From Nocardia inohanensis NBRC 100128 (GTDB taxonomy: Bacteria; Actinomycetota; Actinomycetes; Mycobacteriales; Mycobacteriaceae): 64,000 nucleotides of DNA. Where the stretch lies: contig NZ_BDBK01000017.1 in NCBI RefSeq assembly GCF_001612945.1, positions 248,001 through 312,000 on the forward strand, read 5' to 3'. The notes beneath the pieces are model-generated. The model did not search any database and was not told where the DNA came from. It saw only the letters and a program-made list of their open reading frames with translations. Shown here piece after piece: positions 52,061 through 60,891 of this stretch. Numbering within the stretch: the stretch's first letter is position 1; each line of letters opens with the position of its first letter. A program made the position numbers and the translations under genes.

Positions 52061-52887
52061 GCGGAGATCCGGTCGAGGTAGCGTCGCCGGGCGTCGGCGT
52101 CGACCTTGGTGGTGAACATCGAGTCGAGGCCGGTCGCCCGGAGGATCGGCCCGAACACGCTGCGCGGCAGGTACTTCTGCGCGAGGCTGGCCGCGGCCAC
52201 CACCTTCGGTACCCGCACCATCGGCCGCGGCCGCCGCAGCAGCGCGACGATCGCCGCGGCCACCTTCTCGGGCTCGGTACTGCCGATCACGGGGGCACGG
52301 GTGCCCGCGATCAGTTCGGTATTGATGAATCCCGGTAGGACGTATGAGAACTGGACGCCGCTGCCGTGGTACTCCAGCCGGGCGGACTCGGTGAACGAGA
52401 TGACCGCGGCTTTGCTCGCGCAATAGGTCGCCGCGCCCGGCATATACCCTTCGCCGGCGAGCGAGGAAATATTGATCACGTGGCCGCGCCCGCGCGGCAG
52501 CATGTGCCGCAGGGCGAGTTTGGTCCCGTAGATCACACCCAGCAGGTTGATCTCGACCATCCTGCGTGAGAGCGCGTCGGTCTCCTCGTGCAGCGGCCCC
52601 ACGGGCATGATGCCCGCATTGTTCACCAGCACATCGACTGCACCGCAGCTGGTTTCGGCGTATTTCAGCAGTTCGGCGAAGGACTCGGGATCGGTGACGT
52701 CGACGCGCCGGTACGTGCTGATCCCCAGCTGTTCGGCCGTCGTCCGCAGGCGCTCGGTGTCGATGTCGCCGATCACCACCTGTGCGCCCTGGGCGATCAG
52801 GGTCCGGGCGATGGCCGCGCCGATGCCCCGCGCGCCTCCGGTCACCACCGCTACCTTGCCGGTGAGCCGGGCGTCGCGGGCGCTCAT
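52057..52887 (-). CDS. Short-chain dehydrogenase/reductase
   Basis: This 276-aa classical SDR has the cofactor motif VVTGGARGIGAAIA, NNAGIM and the active site with Ser (INISSLAGEG) and YCASK (YxxxK). The Asp after the second strand (GDIDTERL) favours NAD+. It would oxidise an alcohol, such as that made by the neighbouring P450, or reduce a carbonyl. The start overlaps the P450 stop (ATGA). Length is slightly above average because of a C-terminal helical extension common in actinobacterial SDRs. Confidence 0.92.
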   Translation of the reverse strand: MSARDARLTGKVAVVTGGARGIGAAIARTLIAQGAQVVIGDIDTERLRTTAEQLGISTYRRVDVTDPESFAELLKYAETSCGAVDVLVNNAGIMPVGPLHEETDALSRRMVEINLLGVIYGTKLALRHMLPRGRGHVINISSLAGEGYMPGAATYCASKAAVISFTESARLEYHGSGVQFSYVLPGFINTELIAGTRAPVIGSTEPEKVAAAIVALLRRPRPMVRVPKVVAAASLAQKYLPRSVFGPILRATGLDSMFTTKVDADARRRYLDRISA

Positions 52888-54386
52888 GCCGTCGCCTGGA
52901 AGACGGGCCGGTCGAGGCTGGTCAGTCGCACGGGCAAACCGTCCGCGGGCGTCGGCAGCCGGGAGAAGTCGTACTTCGCCCGGTACCCGGGCCGCACGCT
53001 CCACTCGTAGTTGATCAGCATGGCGTGCAGGATCGACTTGATCTCCATGCCCGCGAAATAGAGGCCGATGCATTTGTGCGCACCGCCGCCGAAGGGCGCC
53101 CACGCGAACTTGTGCACCCGGTCCTCGCGCCGCTCCTCGGAGAATCTGTCCGGATCGAAACGTGAAGGGTCGGGCCAGTATTCGGCCATATTGTGGTTGA
53201 ACTGTGGGATCAGGAAGACGATCGTGTCCTTCGGGACGAAGTGCCCGAGGATCTGGGTGTCGGCCACGGTCTGCCGGAAGGTCACCGAGATGGGCACCAC
53301 CATCCGGATCGATTCCTTCATCACCAGATCCAGCGTCGCGAGCCGATCGAGATCGGCGAAGTCGAGCTCGGTCTTGCCCAGCGCCATCGACTCCGCGCGT
53401 GCCCGCTCCTGCCATTCCGGATGCTGCGCCAGGTTGGCGATCATCGTGTTCATGGTGCTGGTGGAGGTGTCGTGCGCGGCGAAGAGCACGAAGATCATGT
53501 GGTTGACGATGTCCTCGTCGGTGAAGCTCTCGCCCTCGGCGGAGACAGCCCGGCACAATGCGCTGAACAGGTCGTTGCCGTCACCGGCGCGCTTGGCGGG
53601 CAGCCGCGATCGCACGAACTCCTCGAGCGTGCGCCGGCCCGCCACTCCCTTGGCCCAGTTGAGGCCCGGAACCGGGTACCGCACCAGCGCGGCCGCGCCG
53701 CCGAGCATGTCGTGGAAGGCGTGCGTGATGACCTCGAGCTCGGCGGCGGTGAGGTCGTCGCCGAAGAAGATGCGCCCCGCCAGCTCCAGCGAAAGGTTCT
53801 TGATGGTCGGCAGCATGCGGCGCTCGCCGCTGGACCACTCCGAGATCCGCTGCTGGATAACCGGATTCATGATCTGCTGATAGCCCTCGAGCCGGGGCCG
53901 GGTGAACGCCTGCTGCATGATCCGGCGGTGCTGCATGTGCTCCTCGAACTCGAGCAGGAGCAGCCCGCGCCGTACGAAGGGGCCGGTAGCCAACTGCCAC
54001 GCGTCGGTATTGCCGAAAGCCTTGTCGCGGTTCATGAATACCGTCTCGGCGGCATCCGGCCCGAGCGCGACCACACCGCGGCGGCCGAGCATGTTCATCC
54101 ACGAGACAGCGCCGTAGCGGTCGTAGCGATTCCGCGCCCAGGCCGCTTGATCACGGAAGAAGAGGGGGACGTTGCCCACGATCGGCAGGCCGCCGTGGCC
54201 GTGCACCTGGGCCAGATCGCTGTCCGGGGGCGGCGCGGGGAACTCGCCGGGACCCCGCACGATGTGCTTGATCCGGCTCGCCGAAGCGAGGATGTCGGCC
54301 GCTTTGGCGTGCGACCACTGCCGTCGCCCGGGCCCGCTGTCCAGCGGGCCCCTGTGTGGCACCGGAGGTTTGGAGATATCGGTCAT
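52884..54386 (-). CDS. Cytochrome P450 in catabolic operon
   Basis: This 500-aa P450 has the I-helix FVLFAAHDTSTSTM (AAHDTS in place of the usual AGxDTT), ExxR as KESIR, the FDPDRF segment and heme loop FGGGAHKCIGLYFA with the axial Cys. The 60-residue N-terminal extension carries no obvious membrane helix. Gene order oxygenase-P450-SDR-ligase-ALDH suggests hydroxylation followed by oxidation and CoA activation. Ferredoxin and reductase genes at 56547-57955 are the likely electron donors. Confidence 0.92.
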   Translation of the reverse strand: MTDISKPPVPHRGPLDSGPGRRQWSHAKAADILASASRIKHIVRGPGEFPAPPPDSDLAQVHGHGGLPIVGNVPLFFRDQAAWARNRYDRYGAVSWMNMLGRRGVVALGPDAAETVFMNRDKAFGNTDAWQLATGPFVRRGLLLLEFEEHMQHRRIMQQAFTRPRLEGYQQIMNPVIQQRISEWSSGERRMLPTIKNLSLELAGRIFFGDDLTAAELEVITHAFHDMLGGAAALVRYPVPGLNWAKGVAGRRTLEEFVRSRLPAKRAGDGNDLFSALCRAVSAEGESFTDEDIVNHMIFVLFAAHDTSTSTMNTMIANLAQHPEWQERARAESMALGKTELDFADLDRLATLDLVMKESIRMVVPISVTFRQTVADTQILGHFVPKDTIVFLIPQFNHNMAEYWPDPSRFDPDRFSEERREDRVHKFAWAPFGGGAHKCIGLYFAGMEIKSILHAMLINYEWSVRPGYRAKYDFSRLPTPADGLPVRLTSLDRPVFQATA

Positions 54387-54456
54387 GATCGCTGCCCCTT
54401 TGCAGAGATGCCGGACCCGGGAACCGGCTCGTGATGGGTTCGAATTGCCTGGTGTG

Positions 54457-55437
54457 TCAGTGAGTTCGCGCGGTGCGGGCCTTGGCCACGGTGTAGAACT
54501 CCGGCGGTCCGGCCGCCGCGTCGAGGGCGCGCACGATCGCGCGGCAGGAGGCCAGCTGTGTGGTGGTCGGCCGCGGCTGCATGAGCATGTTCTGGCAGAT
54601 CGGCGGCATGCAGACGACAGTGCCGGGCCATATGGCAATCAGCAGCCGCCGGGCAGGTGCGGGCAAGCCGAAGGGTTCACGGAAATAGCTGATGCCACGT
54701 GCCGCGCGCTCGTCGAGCGAGAGCAGCGGGCGGTAGGAATCCATGGCTTCGCGTAGCTCGTTCCAGGTGGCCGGGGCATTCTTCAAGCCGAACTTGCGGC
54801 CGATGACAGCCGTATCCCCGATGAAGCGATCGAGATCGGCGGCGCTGAGCGGCTGGGGTCCGAAACGCTGGTAGGCCGCGGCGACCGCCCCGAACGTCGT
54901 CATATGTACCCACAGCGCCAGCTCGGGTTCGCGGGCGTCGTAGGTTCCGCCGTCGGGCGTGCTCCCCTGCACCGGCTTGTGGGCGTGGTTGGTGTGCCGG
55001 ATGCCGTCGCGCGCCTGCTCGGAATCCCCGTAGACGATGCGCTGCAACGTATTCAGCGTGCGCATCAGGCGGCCGTTGGGATCGGAGGTGAAATCGGTGT
55101 GTTCGGCGAAACCGTGGAAGGCGCGCGGATGCAGTCCCTGCATGGTGACGGCCGCGGAGCCGCCGATCAGGACCGAGCGGTCGGCGAACACCCGCCAGAT
55201 CACGCTGTCGGGGCCGAACCACCCGGGATCTCCGGGAATGCCCGCGTCCGCGGCGGTGAGCGGCGGCTCGAAGGTGGCCAATCCGCGCTGCATGACGGAA
55301 CCGGCCAGGAGCCGGGCCGTTCGGCCCGCGACCGCGGCCGCAATGCCGGCGGCCAGCTCCGGGGCGGCCGGTCCGGTCGGCTCCCATACCGGCCAGGCCC
55401 GCCGTTCCTGGCCGGCCGAGCTCTTGGTCGATGTCAT
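54457..55437 (-). CDS. MpaB/DUF2236-family oxygenase
   Basis: This 326-aa protein belongs to DUF2236, the family of the fungal oxygenase MpaB and the rubber oxygenase Lcp, haem enzymes that cleave isoprenoid double bonds with O2. Family features are WRVFADRSVLIGGSAAVTMQ, HPRAFHGFAEHTDF, GRLMRTLNTL and the His-rich IRHTNHAHKPVQG. No signal peptide is present, so it should be cytoplasmic. It is the first gene of the operon; an AAGGGGTG SD precedes the ATG at 55437. An operator-like site lies upstream. Oxygenase activity is inferred from the family. Confidence 0.82.
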   Translation of the reverse strand: MTSTKSSAGQERRAWPVWEPTGPAAPELAAGIAAAVAGRTARLLAGSVMQRGLATFEPPLTAADAGIPGDPGWFGPDSVIWRVFADRSVLIGGSAAVTMQGLHPRAFHGFAEHTDFTSDPNGRLMRTLNTLQRIVYGDSEQARDGIRHTNHAHKPVQGSTPDGGTYDAREPELALWVHMTTFGAVAAAYQRFGPQPLSAADLDRFIGDTAVIGRKFGLKNAPATWNELREAMDSYRPLLSLDERAARGISYFREPFGLPAPARRLLIAIWPGTVVCMPPICQNMLMQPRPTTTQLASCRAIVRALDAAAGPPEFYTVAKARTARTH

Positions 55438-55554
55438 ATCGACACCCCTTCGTATCGCTGTGACAAGGCGAGGTCGGTGACATCGTCCCGGCGCATGCGT
55501 CGCCGAGATCGATTCCACCGCCTCCAGACGGGACACCGCTGAGAGGCAAAGTGT

Positions 55555-55576
55555 CAAATCTGTTTATTTGTAACTC
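55555..55576. promoter_or_regulatory. Weak third copy of TACAAG-N10-TGTAA site
   Basis: TCAAATCTGTTTATTTGTAA matches the other two copies at about 13 of 22 aligned positions, including the TTGTAAC end. It lies about 120 bp before the MpaB-like gene in a locally AT-rich patch that would suit its promoter. Confidence 0.4.
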
Positions 55577-55662
55577 GACGATAGCATCGGCCGGTCCAGG
55601 GGGCCAGCCCTCGCCGCGCCCGAGTGTGTCGGCGCGGACCGGTATCCGGTAGCGGTGAGGCC

Positions 55663-56289
55663 TCAGCCCGATTCGGGGAGCGTCCCGCGAAGCCGCCTGG
55701 GGGTCAGGTGTATTCGCGTGAACTCACGCATCGCCGCGTCGTCGTGCACCGGGATCGCGCCGTCCGGGATGAGTACCAACGACAACAGCAGCCGGGCCAG
55801 CAGTTCCGCGTCGATGGCCGCGACTCGCGGCGCTGCGCTGCCGTCGATGAGGTGATCGGCGATGATGCCCCGAGTCAGCGCCAGTGCCAATGCGCCATGG
55901 GTGGCGGCGAACCGGAACAGCTCCTCGGGCTCGGTCTCGCGTAATCGGTTGAGCAGCTTGTGTTCGTGAATCGCGCGCGTGATCGCGACGAAGGCCTCGA
56001 TCGGCGCTTCGCCGCGGTGCTCGGCGCCCTCGGCCGCGGCGTCCGCGATCTGCGCCGCGACCCGGAACTCCGCCATGCCCACCGCCGCGACCAGGTCTTC
56101 CTTGTCCTGGAATCGCCGGTAGAGGGTCTGACGGGAGACCTTCGCGCGCCGCGCGATCTCGCCGATATTCGCGCGGCGAATGCCGACCAGCTCGAATTCG
56201 GCGCGTGCCGCATCCAGGATCACGGTCCGCACCGGATCGTCGGCACCGTTGGAGCCGGTTGCCGGCGGCCAGTGGCCTGGATTGCTCAT
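55663..56289 (-). CDS. TetR-family regulator, paralogue 2
   Basis: This protein of about 208 aa is a close paralogue of the TetR at 47060-47686; the HTH reads IGEIARRAKVSRQTLYRRFQ and the C-terminal domain has the same landmarks (NRLRETEPEELF, LVLIPDGAIPVHDDA). The ATG at 56289 is chosen for alignment with the paralogue; an in-frame ATG at 56334 would add 15 residues. It is divergent from the ferredoxin gene with the second 21-bp operator copy between them and lies between the two halves of the catabolic cluster. Confidence 0.9.
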   Translation of the reverse strand: MSNPGHWPPATGSNGADDPVRTVILDAARAEFELVGIRRANIGEIARRAKVSRQTLYRRFQDKEDLVAAVGMAEFRVAAQIADAAAEGAEHRGEAPIEAFVAITRAIHEHKLLNRLRETEPEELFRFAATHGALALALTRGIIADHLIDGSAAPRVAAIDAELLARLLLSLVLIPDGAIPVHDDAAMREFTRIHLTPRRLRGTLPESG

Positions 56290-56430
56290 GCTCGCCACGC
56301 CGAACCCCTTGTCGTCTCGGGTGTTTCGGTCCATGTGGGTACGTCGGCGGGTCGGTTCGCGCCCCTCATGACGCCCGGCCTGCGTCTCGTCCGCACCGAT
56401 CGGGTGCTTGCCTCATCACAGAGGCGATGA

Positions 56431-56451
56431 TACAAGTTAGTCACTATGTAA
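56431..56451. promoter_or_regulatory. TACAAG-N10-TGTAA operator-like site, copy 2
   Basis: This 21-bp site shares GATGATACAAG and TGTAACT flanks with copy 1 at 47730-47750. It lies between the divergent TetR paralogue 2 and the ferredoxin-reductase-thiolase genes, about 95 bp before the ferredoxin start. Confidence 0.7.
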
Positions 56452-56546
56452 CTCTGTTGTTCGCGGGGCACCCGACGTGGTTCGTGATCGCACCCGGCGA
56501 TGCGAGAACGCGTTGCGACCCGCCTGTCAGGCTGGAGCGCAGATCG

Positions 56547-56738
56547 ATGAAGATCGCCGTGGACACTGCCAAATGCGCCGGGCTCGGCGTTTGTGAATCC
56601 CTCGCGCCCGACTATTTCGAAGTCGGGCCGCAGGGCTCGGCCGTCGCGCTACGGCCCGACGTGCCCGAGGCCGATGAACACACGGTGCAGGACGCGATCG
56701 CCGCCTGCCCGACCCAGGCATTGCGGTCGACCCGGTGA
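56547..56738 (+). CDS. [3Fe-4S] ferredoxin
   Basis: This 63-aa ferredoxin is of the kind that serves actinobacterial P450s. The cluster ligands are Cys in KCAGLGVCE and ACPTQA, with a spacing (C-x5-C...CP) that lacks one Cys of the 4Fe type, so a [3Fe-4S] cluster is expected. The ATG at 56547 follows GGAG. Its stop overlaps the GTG start of the reductase gene, so the two are translationally coupled. It probably reduces the P450 encoded at 52884-54386. Confidence 0.92.
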   Translation: MKIAVDTAKCAGLGVCESLAPDYFEVGPQGSAVALRPDVPEADEHTVQDAIAACPTQALRSTR

Positions 56739-57955
56739 CCGGCCACCGCCTGGTCATCGTCGGCGCCTCGCTGGCCGGGGTGCGCGCGGCCGAAGCCGCT
56801 CGCGCCGAGGGGTTCACCGGAGCCATCACGCTCATCGGCGCGGAATCCGCTGCACCCTATGATCGCCCGCCGCTGTCGAAAGCTTTTCTCGAATCCCCGA
56901 CCGCGTCCGCGCCACCCGCGCTGCGGTCCGAGGCGACCCTGCGCGACGACCTCGGCGTCGATCTACGGCTCGGCCGCGCGGCCACCGGACTCGACACCTG
57001 GGACAAGCGAATCAGGCTGGGCGAGGAGGAGGTTCGCTATGACACACTGATCATCGCAACCGGTGCCCGTCCGCGCGCCCTGCCCGGCGTCGGCGGGCTC
57101 GACGGTGCGCACGTGCTGCGTACCCTCGATGATGCTCGCGCGGTGCGGGCCGCACTGGATCGCGGTGCTCGCACCGTCGTCATCGGGGCGGGATTCATCG
57201 GCTCCGAAGTGGCGTCCGGCGCGCGGGCGCGCGGCCTGACCGTGACGGTGGTGGAGGCACAGCCCACTCCTTTGGTGCGTGCGATCGGGCATGAGCTCGG
57301 GCAACGCTTGGCCGAGCTGCATCGCGCCAATGGCACCGACCTGCGCTGCGGTACCGGGGTGCGCTCGATCATCGGCTACAACTCGGTGGATGAGGTGCAT
57401 CTGGAGGACGGCAGCATCCTGCCCGCCGATCTGGTCGTGGTCGGCATCGGCGCGGATCCCGCCGTCGACTGGCTGGCCGGTTCGGGGCTCACCCTCGACG
57501 ACGGGATCGTCTGCGATGCCACCTTGTGGACCGGAGTCGACGGCGTGTACGCGGCCGGCGACGTGGTGAACTGGCACAACCCGCGCTTCGATCGGCGCAT
57601 GCGCCTCGAGCACTGGACCTCGGCCACCGAACAGGCGGCCCGTGCCGTCCGCAACGCACTCGATCCGGCTGCCGCGCAACCGTATTCGACGGTCCCGTAC
57701 TTCTGGTCGGACTGGTACGGCACCCGCATCCAGTTCGTCGGCCACCCCGACTGTGACGAGGTGCTGATCGTCGATGACGACGGCGACCGGCTGACGGCGC
57801 TGTACAGGTCCGGCGACGAGCTGACCGGTGTGCTCACGCTGAACCGGCCCGGCGACATCATGAAGTATCGCGCCCTGATCACCCGCCACGCGTCCTGGCC
57901 GGATGCCCTCGACTTCGCCGAAATTCGCAGGCGCGCAACCGCTGCCGCCTCCTGA
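56735..57955 (+). CDS. NAD(P)H:ferredoxin reductase (FAD)
   Basis: This 406-aa flavoprotein of the putidaredoxin reductase type passes electrons from NAD(P)H to the adjacent ferredoxin. It has an N-terminal FAD motif (VIVGASLAGVRAAEAAR), a second dinucleotide motif (VVIGAGFIGSEVASGAR), and the late FAD contact YAAGDVVNW. The C-terminal reductase domain contains YSTVPYFWSDWYGTRIQFVG. The start is a GTG within the ferredoxin stop. Length matches the family. Confidence 0.93.
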   Translation: MTGHRLVIVGASLAGVRAAEAARAEGFTGAITLIGAESAAPYDRPPLSKAFLESPTASAPPALRSEATLRDDLGVDLRLGRAATGLDTWDKRIRLGEEEVRYDTLIIATGARPRALPGVGGLDGAHVLRTLDDARAVRAALDRGARTVVIGAGFIGSEVASGARARGLTVTVVEAQPTPLVRAIGHELGQRLAELHRANGTDLRCGTGVRSIIGYNSVDEVHLEDGSILPADLVVVGIGADPAVDWLAGSGLTLDDGIVCDATLWTGVDGVYAAGDVVNWHNPRFDRRMRLEHWTSATEQAARAVRNALDPAAAQPYSTVPYFWSDWYGTRIQFVGHPDCDEVLIVDDDGDRLTALYRSGDELTGVLTLNRPGDIMKYRALITRHASWPDALDFAEIRRRATAAAS

Positions 57956-57987
57956 CCGCTGCCGTCAAGGCCGAAAAGGACTCGTTG

Positions 57988-59205
57988 ATGAACCCCGGAC
58001 CCGCCTATCTCTACGATGCGCTGCGCACCCCGCGCGGCAAGGGCCGCAAGACCGGCGCACTGCACAGCGTCAAACCCCTGGACCTGGTCACCGGCCTGAT
58101 TCATGAACTGCGCCAACGTCATCCGGGACTGGATGCCGACCGGATCGACGATATCGTGCTCGGCATCGTCACCCCGGTCGGCGATCAGGGCATGGATCTG
58201 GCCAAGGCCGTGGCCATGTCCGCGGGCCTGCCCGATACGGTGGCCGGCCTTCAGCTCAACCGCTTCTGCGGTTCCGGTCTGGAGGCGGTCAACACCGCCG
58301 CCCAGAAGGTCGCCACCGGCTGGGATTCGCTGGTGCTGGCCGGTGGGGTGGAGTCGATGTCGCGGGTGCCGATGAGCTCCGACGGTGGGCCGCACGTGCT
58401 GGACCCGGTAACCAACTATGACCACTATTTCGTGCCGCAAGGTATCGGCGCGGACCTGATGGCCACGCTCAACGGGTTCGGGCGGCGGGATGTCGACGAG
58501 TACGCGGCCCGCTCCCAGGAGCGCGCGGCGGCGGCGTGGAGCGGCGGCTACTTCGCGAAATCCGTTGTGCCGGTCCGCGATATGAACGGGCTGATGATCC
58601 TCGACCACGACGAGCACATGCGCCCGGACGCCACCGCCGATACGCTCGCGGCGCTGCCGTCCGCGTTCGCGAGTATCGGCGAGGTGGCCGGGTTCGATGC
58701 GGTGGCGCTCCAGAAATATCACTGGGTGGAGCGCATCGAGCATGTGCACACCGCCGCCAACTCCTCCGGCATCGTCGACGGGGCCGCCCTCACTTTGATC
58801 GGATCTGCCAGTGCCGGTGCGGAATTGGGCCTGACGCCGCGCGCACGCATTGTCGCCGGCGCGGTCACCGGAGCCGACCCGACGATCATGCTGACCGGGC
58901 CGATGCCCGCCACCCGCAAGGTGCTGCGTACCGCCGGACTCGAACTCGGCGATATCGACCTGTTCGAGGTGAACGAGGCATTCGCGGCGGTAGTACTCAC
59001 CTACATCGAGGAATTCGGTCTCGACCCCGACCGGGTCAATGTCAACGGCGGCGCGATCGCGATGGGTCATCCGCTGGGTGCGACCGGAGCCATGCTGGTC
59101 GGCACCATGATCGACGAGCTGGAGCGCCGGGACCTGCGCCGCGGCCTGATCACCCTCTGCGTCGCCGGGGGCATGGGCATCGCCACCATAATCGAACGGG
59201 TATAG
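57988..59205 (+). CDS. Acetyl-CoA acetyltransferase (thiolase, FadA-type)
   Basis: This 405-aa thiolase catalyses the last step of beta-oxidation, releasing acetyl- or propionyl-CoA. The nucleophilic Cys is in LNRFCGSGLEAVN, the His in NGGAIAMGHPLGATGA, and the second Cys in LCVAGGMGIATI. It looks like the mycobacterial FadA2 type. The ATG at 57988 follows AAGGA with 8-nt spacing; a TTG directly before it is also in frame. It is 32 bp from the reductase gene and ends at a bidirectional terminator. Confidence 0.93.
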   Translation: MNPGPAYLYDALRTPRGKGRKTGALHSVKPLDLVTGLIHELRQRHPGLDADRIDDIVLGIVTPVGDQGMDLAKAVAMSAGLPDTVAGLQLNRFCGSGLEAVNTAAQKVATGWDSLVLAGGVESMSRVPMSSDGGPHVLDPVTNYDHYFVPQGIGADLMATLNGFGRRDVDEYAARSQERAAAAWSGGYFAKSVVPVRDMNGLMILDHDEHMRPDATADTLAALPSAFASIGEVAGFDAVALQKYHWVERIEHVHTAANSSGIVDGAALTLIGSASAGAELGLTPRARIVAGAVTGADPTIMLTGPMPATRKVLRTAGLELGDIDLFEVNEAFAAVVLTYIEEFGLDPDRVNVNGGAIAMGHPLGATGAMLVGTMIDELERRDLRRGLITLCVAGGMGIATIIERV

Positions 59206-59220
59206 CACCGAAACTGTTGT

Positions 59221-59253
59221 GCGGCCTCCGGATTCATCGCATCCGGAGGCCGC
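59221..59253. terminator. Bidirectional terminator
   Basis: A 13-bp perfect stem (GCGGCCTCCGGAT and complement) with loop TCATCGC lies between the convergent thiolase and aldehyde dehydrogenase genes and can serve both. Confidence 0.85.
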
Positions 59254-59260
59254 GCTTCGT

Positions 59261-60832
59261 TCAGCGCCGGTTACCGCCGCGGCCCAGCACCGCCCCGATC
59301 GCACGCGGCGCCCAGGTACGGCTGGTCAGCGTGAGGACCGTTGCGAGCGCCCGGCCCGGCTTGGACTCGAGTGCCTCGAGCACCCGATCGATCAGCTGCG
59401 CCTGCTCCGGCGTATGCGGGAAATGGTGCGGATCCCGGCTCGCGGCGATATCGGCGATGCCGATCAGCTGCGCCTTGCAGTACTTCCGAATGCCTTCGGC
59501 CCCACCGCGATACCCCATGCCCGACTCCTTCCAGCCACCGAAGGGCGCGCCGAGAGCGAAGGCGTTGAGCAGATGGTCGTTGACGAAGACACCGCCCGCT
59601 TGAATCCGCCGCGCGATCTCCAGGCCGCGACGGCCGTCGCGGGTGAATACGCAGGCGCTCAGCCCCAGCTCCGAATCGTTGGCCAGGGCGATGGCGACCT
59701 CGGCGTTCTCGGCGGCGGCGACGGCGACGAGCGGGCCGAAGGACTCCTCGCGCATGACATCCATGGTGTGGTCGCAGTCGGCGAGCACGGTCGGCGGGAA
59801 CACCGGTCCCTGCGCCGCGCCGCCGACGGTGACCCGCGCACCCTTGGCGACCGCGTCGTCTACATGTCGCTGCAGGATCTTCATCTGCTCCGGGTCGGTG
59901 AGCCCGGCGACGTCGACAGTGCCGGCCGGCCCGGGCAAGCCGTGGTGCAGGGCGCTCACCTTGACCGTGAGCCGCTGCACGAAATCCTCGTACACGCCCT
60001 GCTCGACATAAACACGTTCGATGCCTTGGCACACCTGACCGCTGTTGATCATGCCGTAGGTGGTCGCCACATTGGCCGCGCGCTCCAGATCCGCGTCGGC
60101 GAGCACGATCATCGGGTCGTTGCCGCCCAGTTCGAGCGAGACCGGCGTGAGCTGCCGCGCCGCCTGCTCGGCGATCACCCGCCCGGTTTCGGTGGACCCG
60201 GTGAACATGATCATGTCGGCGGCGTCGACGAGTGCCGGTCCGGTGCCGGGTCCGGTGGCCACGGTGAGGATGCCGTCCGGTCCGCCGACCTCCAGGAACG
60301 CCTGCGCCAGCAGCACACTCGACAGCGGGGTGAGGGTGGCCGGTTTAAGGATGACGGCGTTGCCGGCCATCAGCGCCGGGATACCGTCGCCCAGACAGGT
60401 GCCGAGCGGGAAGTTCCACGGCCCGATCACACCGATGACACCGCGCGGGGCGTACCGGGTCACCAATCGACGCCCGAAGGCCAGCGCCGAGGTGATGTGC
60501 GCGGGTTCGTCACGCAGCAGGGCTTCGGCGGCCTGCCCCCAATACTTGATCAGCTCGCTGATGAGCTGCACGTCGGTGAAGAGCGCATCGTCGGGTGTTT
60601 TCCCGGATTCGGCGACGAGCGTCGCGACGACCTCTTCGCGATGGGCCATCATCCACTGCCGGAAGCGCTCCAGCACCGCGGCGCGCCCGGCGAATCCCAG
60701 TGCCTCCCAAGCCGGTTGCGCCCGGCGGGCGCGATCCGCCAGTTCGGCCACCTCGTTCGAGGTGAGTGCCGGCACCGTGCCGGCGATCTCGCCGGTGGCG
60801 GGATTACGCACCTCGATAATGGAATCGGACAT
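59261..60832 (-). CDS. Aldehyde (succinate-semialdehyde-type) dehydrogenase
   Basis: This 523-aa NAD(P)+-dependent aldehyde dehydrogenase has the catalytic Cys in NSGQVCQGIERVYVE and Glu in SLELGGNDP (Asn replaces the common Lys after GG). It has the cofactor motif VIGPWNFPLGT. It resembles mycobacterial succinate-semialdehyde dehydrogenase-like proteins and is a distant relative of the one at 48849-50363. It is last in the operon maoC-SDR-acyl-CoA dehydrogenase-ALDH, 59 bp from the acyl-CoA dehydrogenase. GAGG lies 8 nt before the ATG. Confidence 0.92.
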   Translation of the reverse strand: MSDSIIEVRNPATGEIAGTVPALTSNEVAELADRARRAQPAWEALGFAGRAAVLERFRQWMMAHREEVVATLVAESGKTPDDALFTDVQLISELIKYWGQAAEALLRDEPAHITSALAFGRRLVTRYAPRGVIGVIGPWNFPLGTCLGDGIPALMAGNAVILKPATLTPLSSVLLAQAFLEVGGPDGILTVATGPGTGPALVDAADMIMFTGSTETGRVIAEQAARQLTPVSLELGGNDPMIVLADADLERAANVATTYGMINSGQVCQGIERVYVEQGVYEDFVQRLTVKVSALHHGLPGPAGTVDVAGLTDPEQMKILQRHVDDAVAKGARVTVGGAAQGPVFPPTVLADCDHTMDVMREESFGPLVAVAAAENAEVAIALANDSELGLSACVFTRDGRRGLEIARRIQAGGVFVNDHLLNAFALGAPFGGWKESGMGYRGGAEGIRKYCKAQLIGIADIAASRDPHHFPHTPEQAQLIDRVLEALESKPGRALATVLTLTSRTWAPRAIGAVLGRGGNRR

Positions 60833-60891
60833 GGAAACCTCGAATCACCTTGTTGTCCAGTTGGATACGCACAAGTCCAGGGCCGCGCGGC

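Noticed and set aside
56547..57955. Idea that the ferredoxin pair serves the terpene P450 at 20 kb
   Set aside because: The catabolic P450 is far nearer and lies beside it, so that is the simpler partner.
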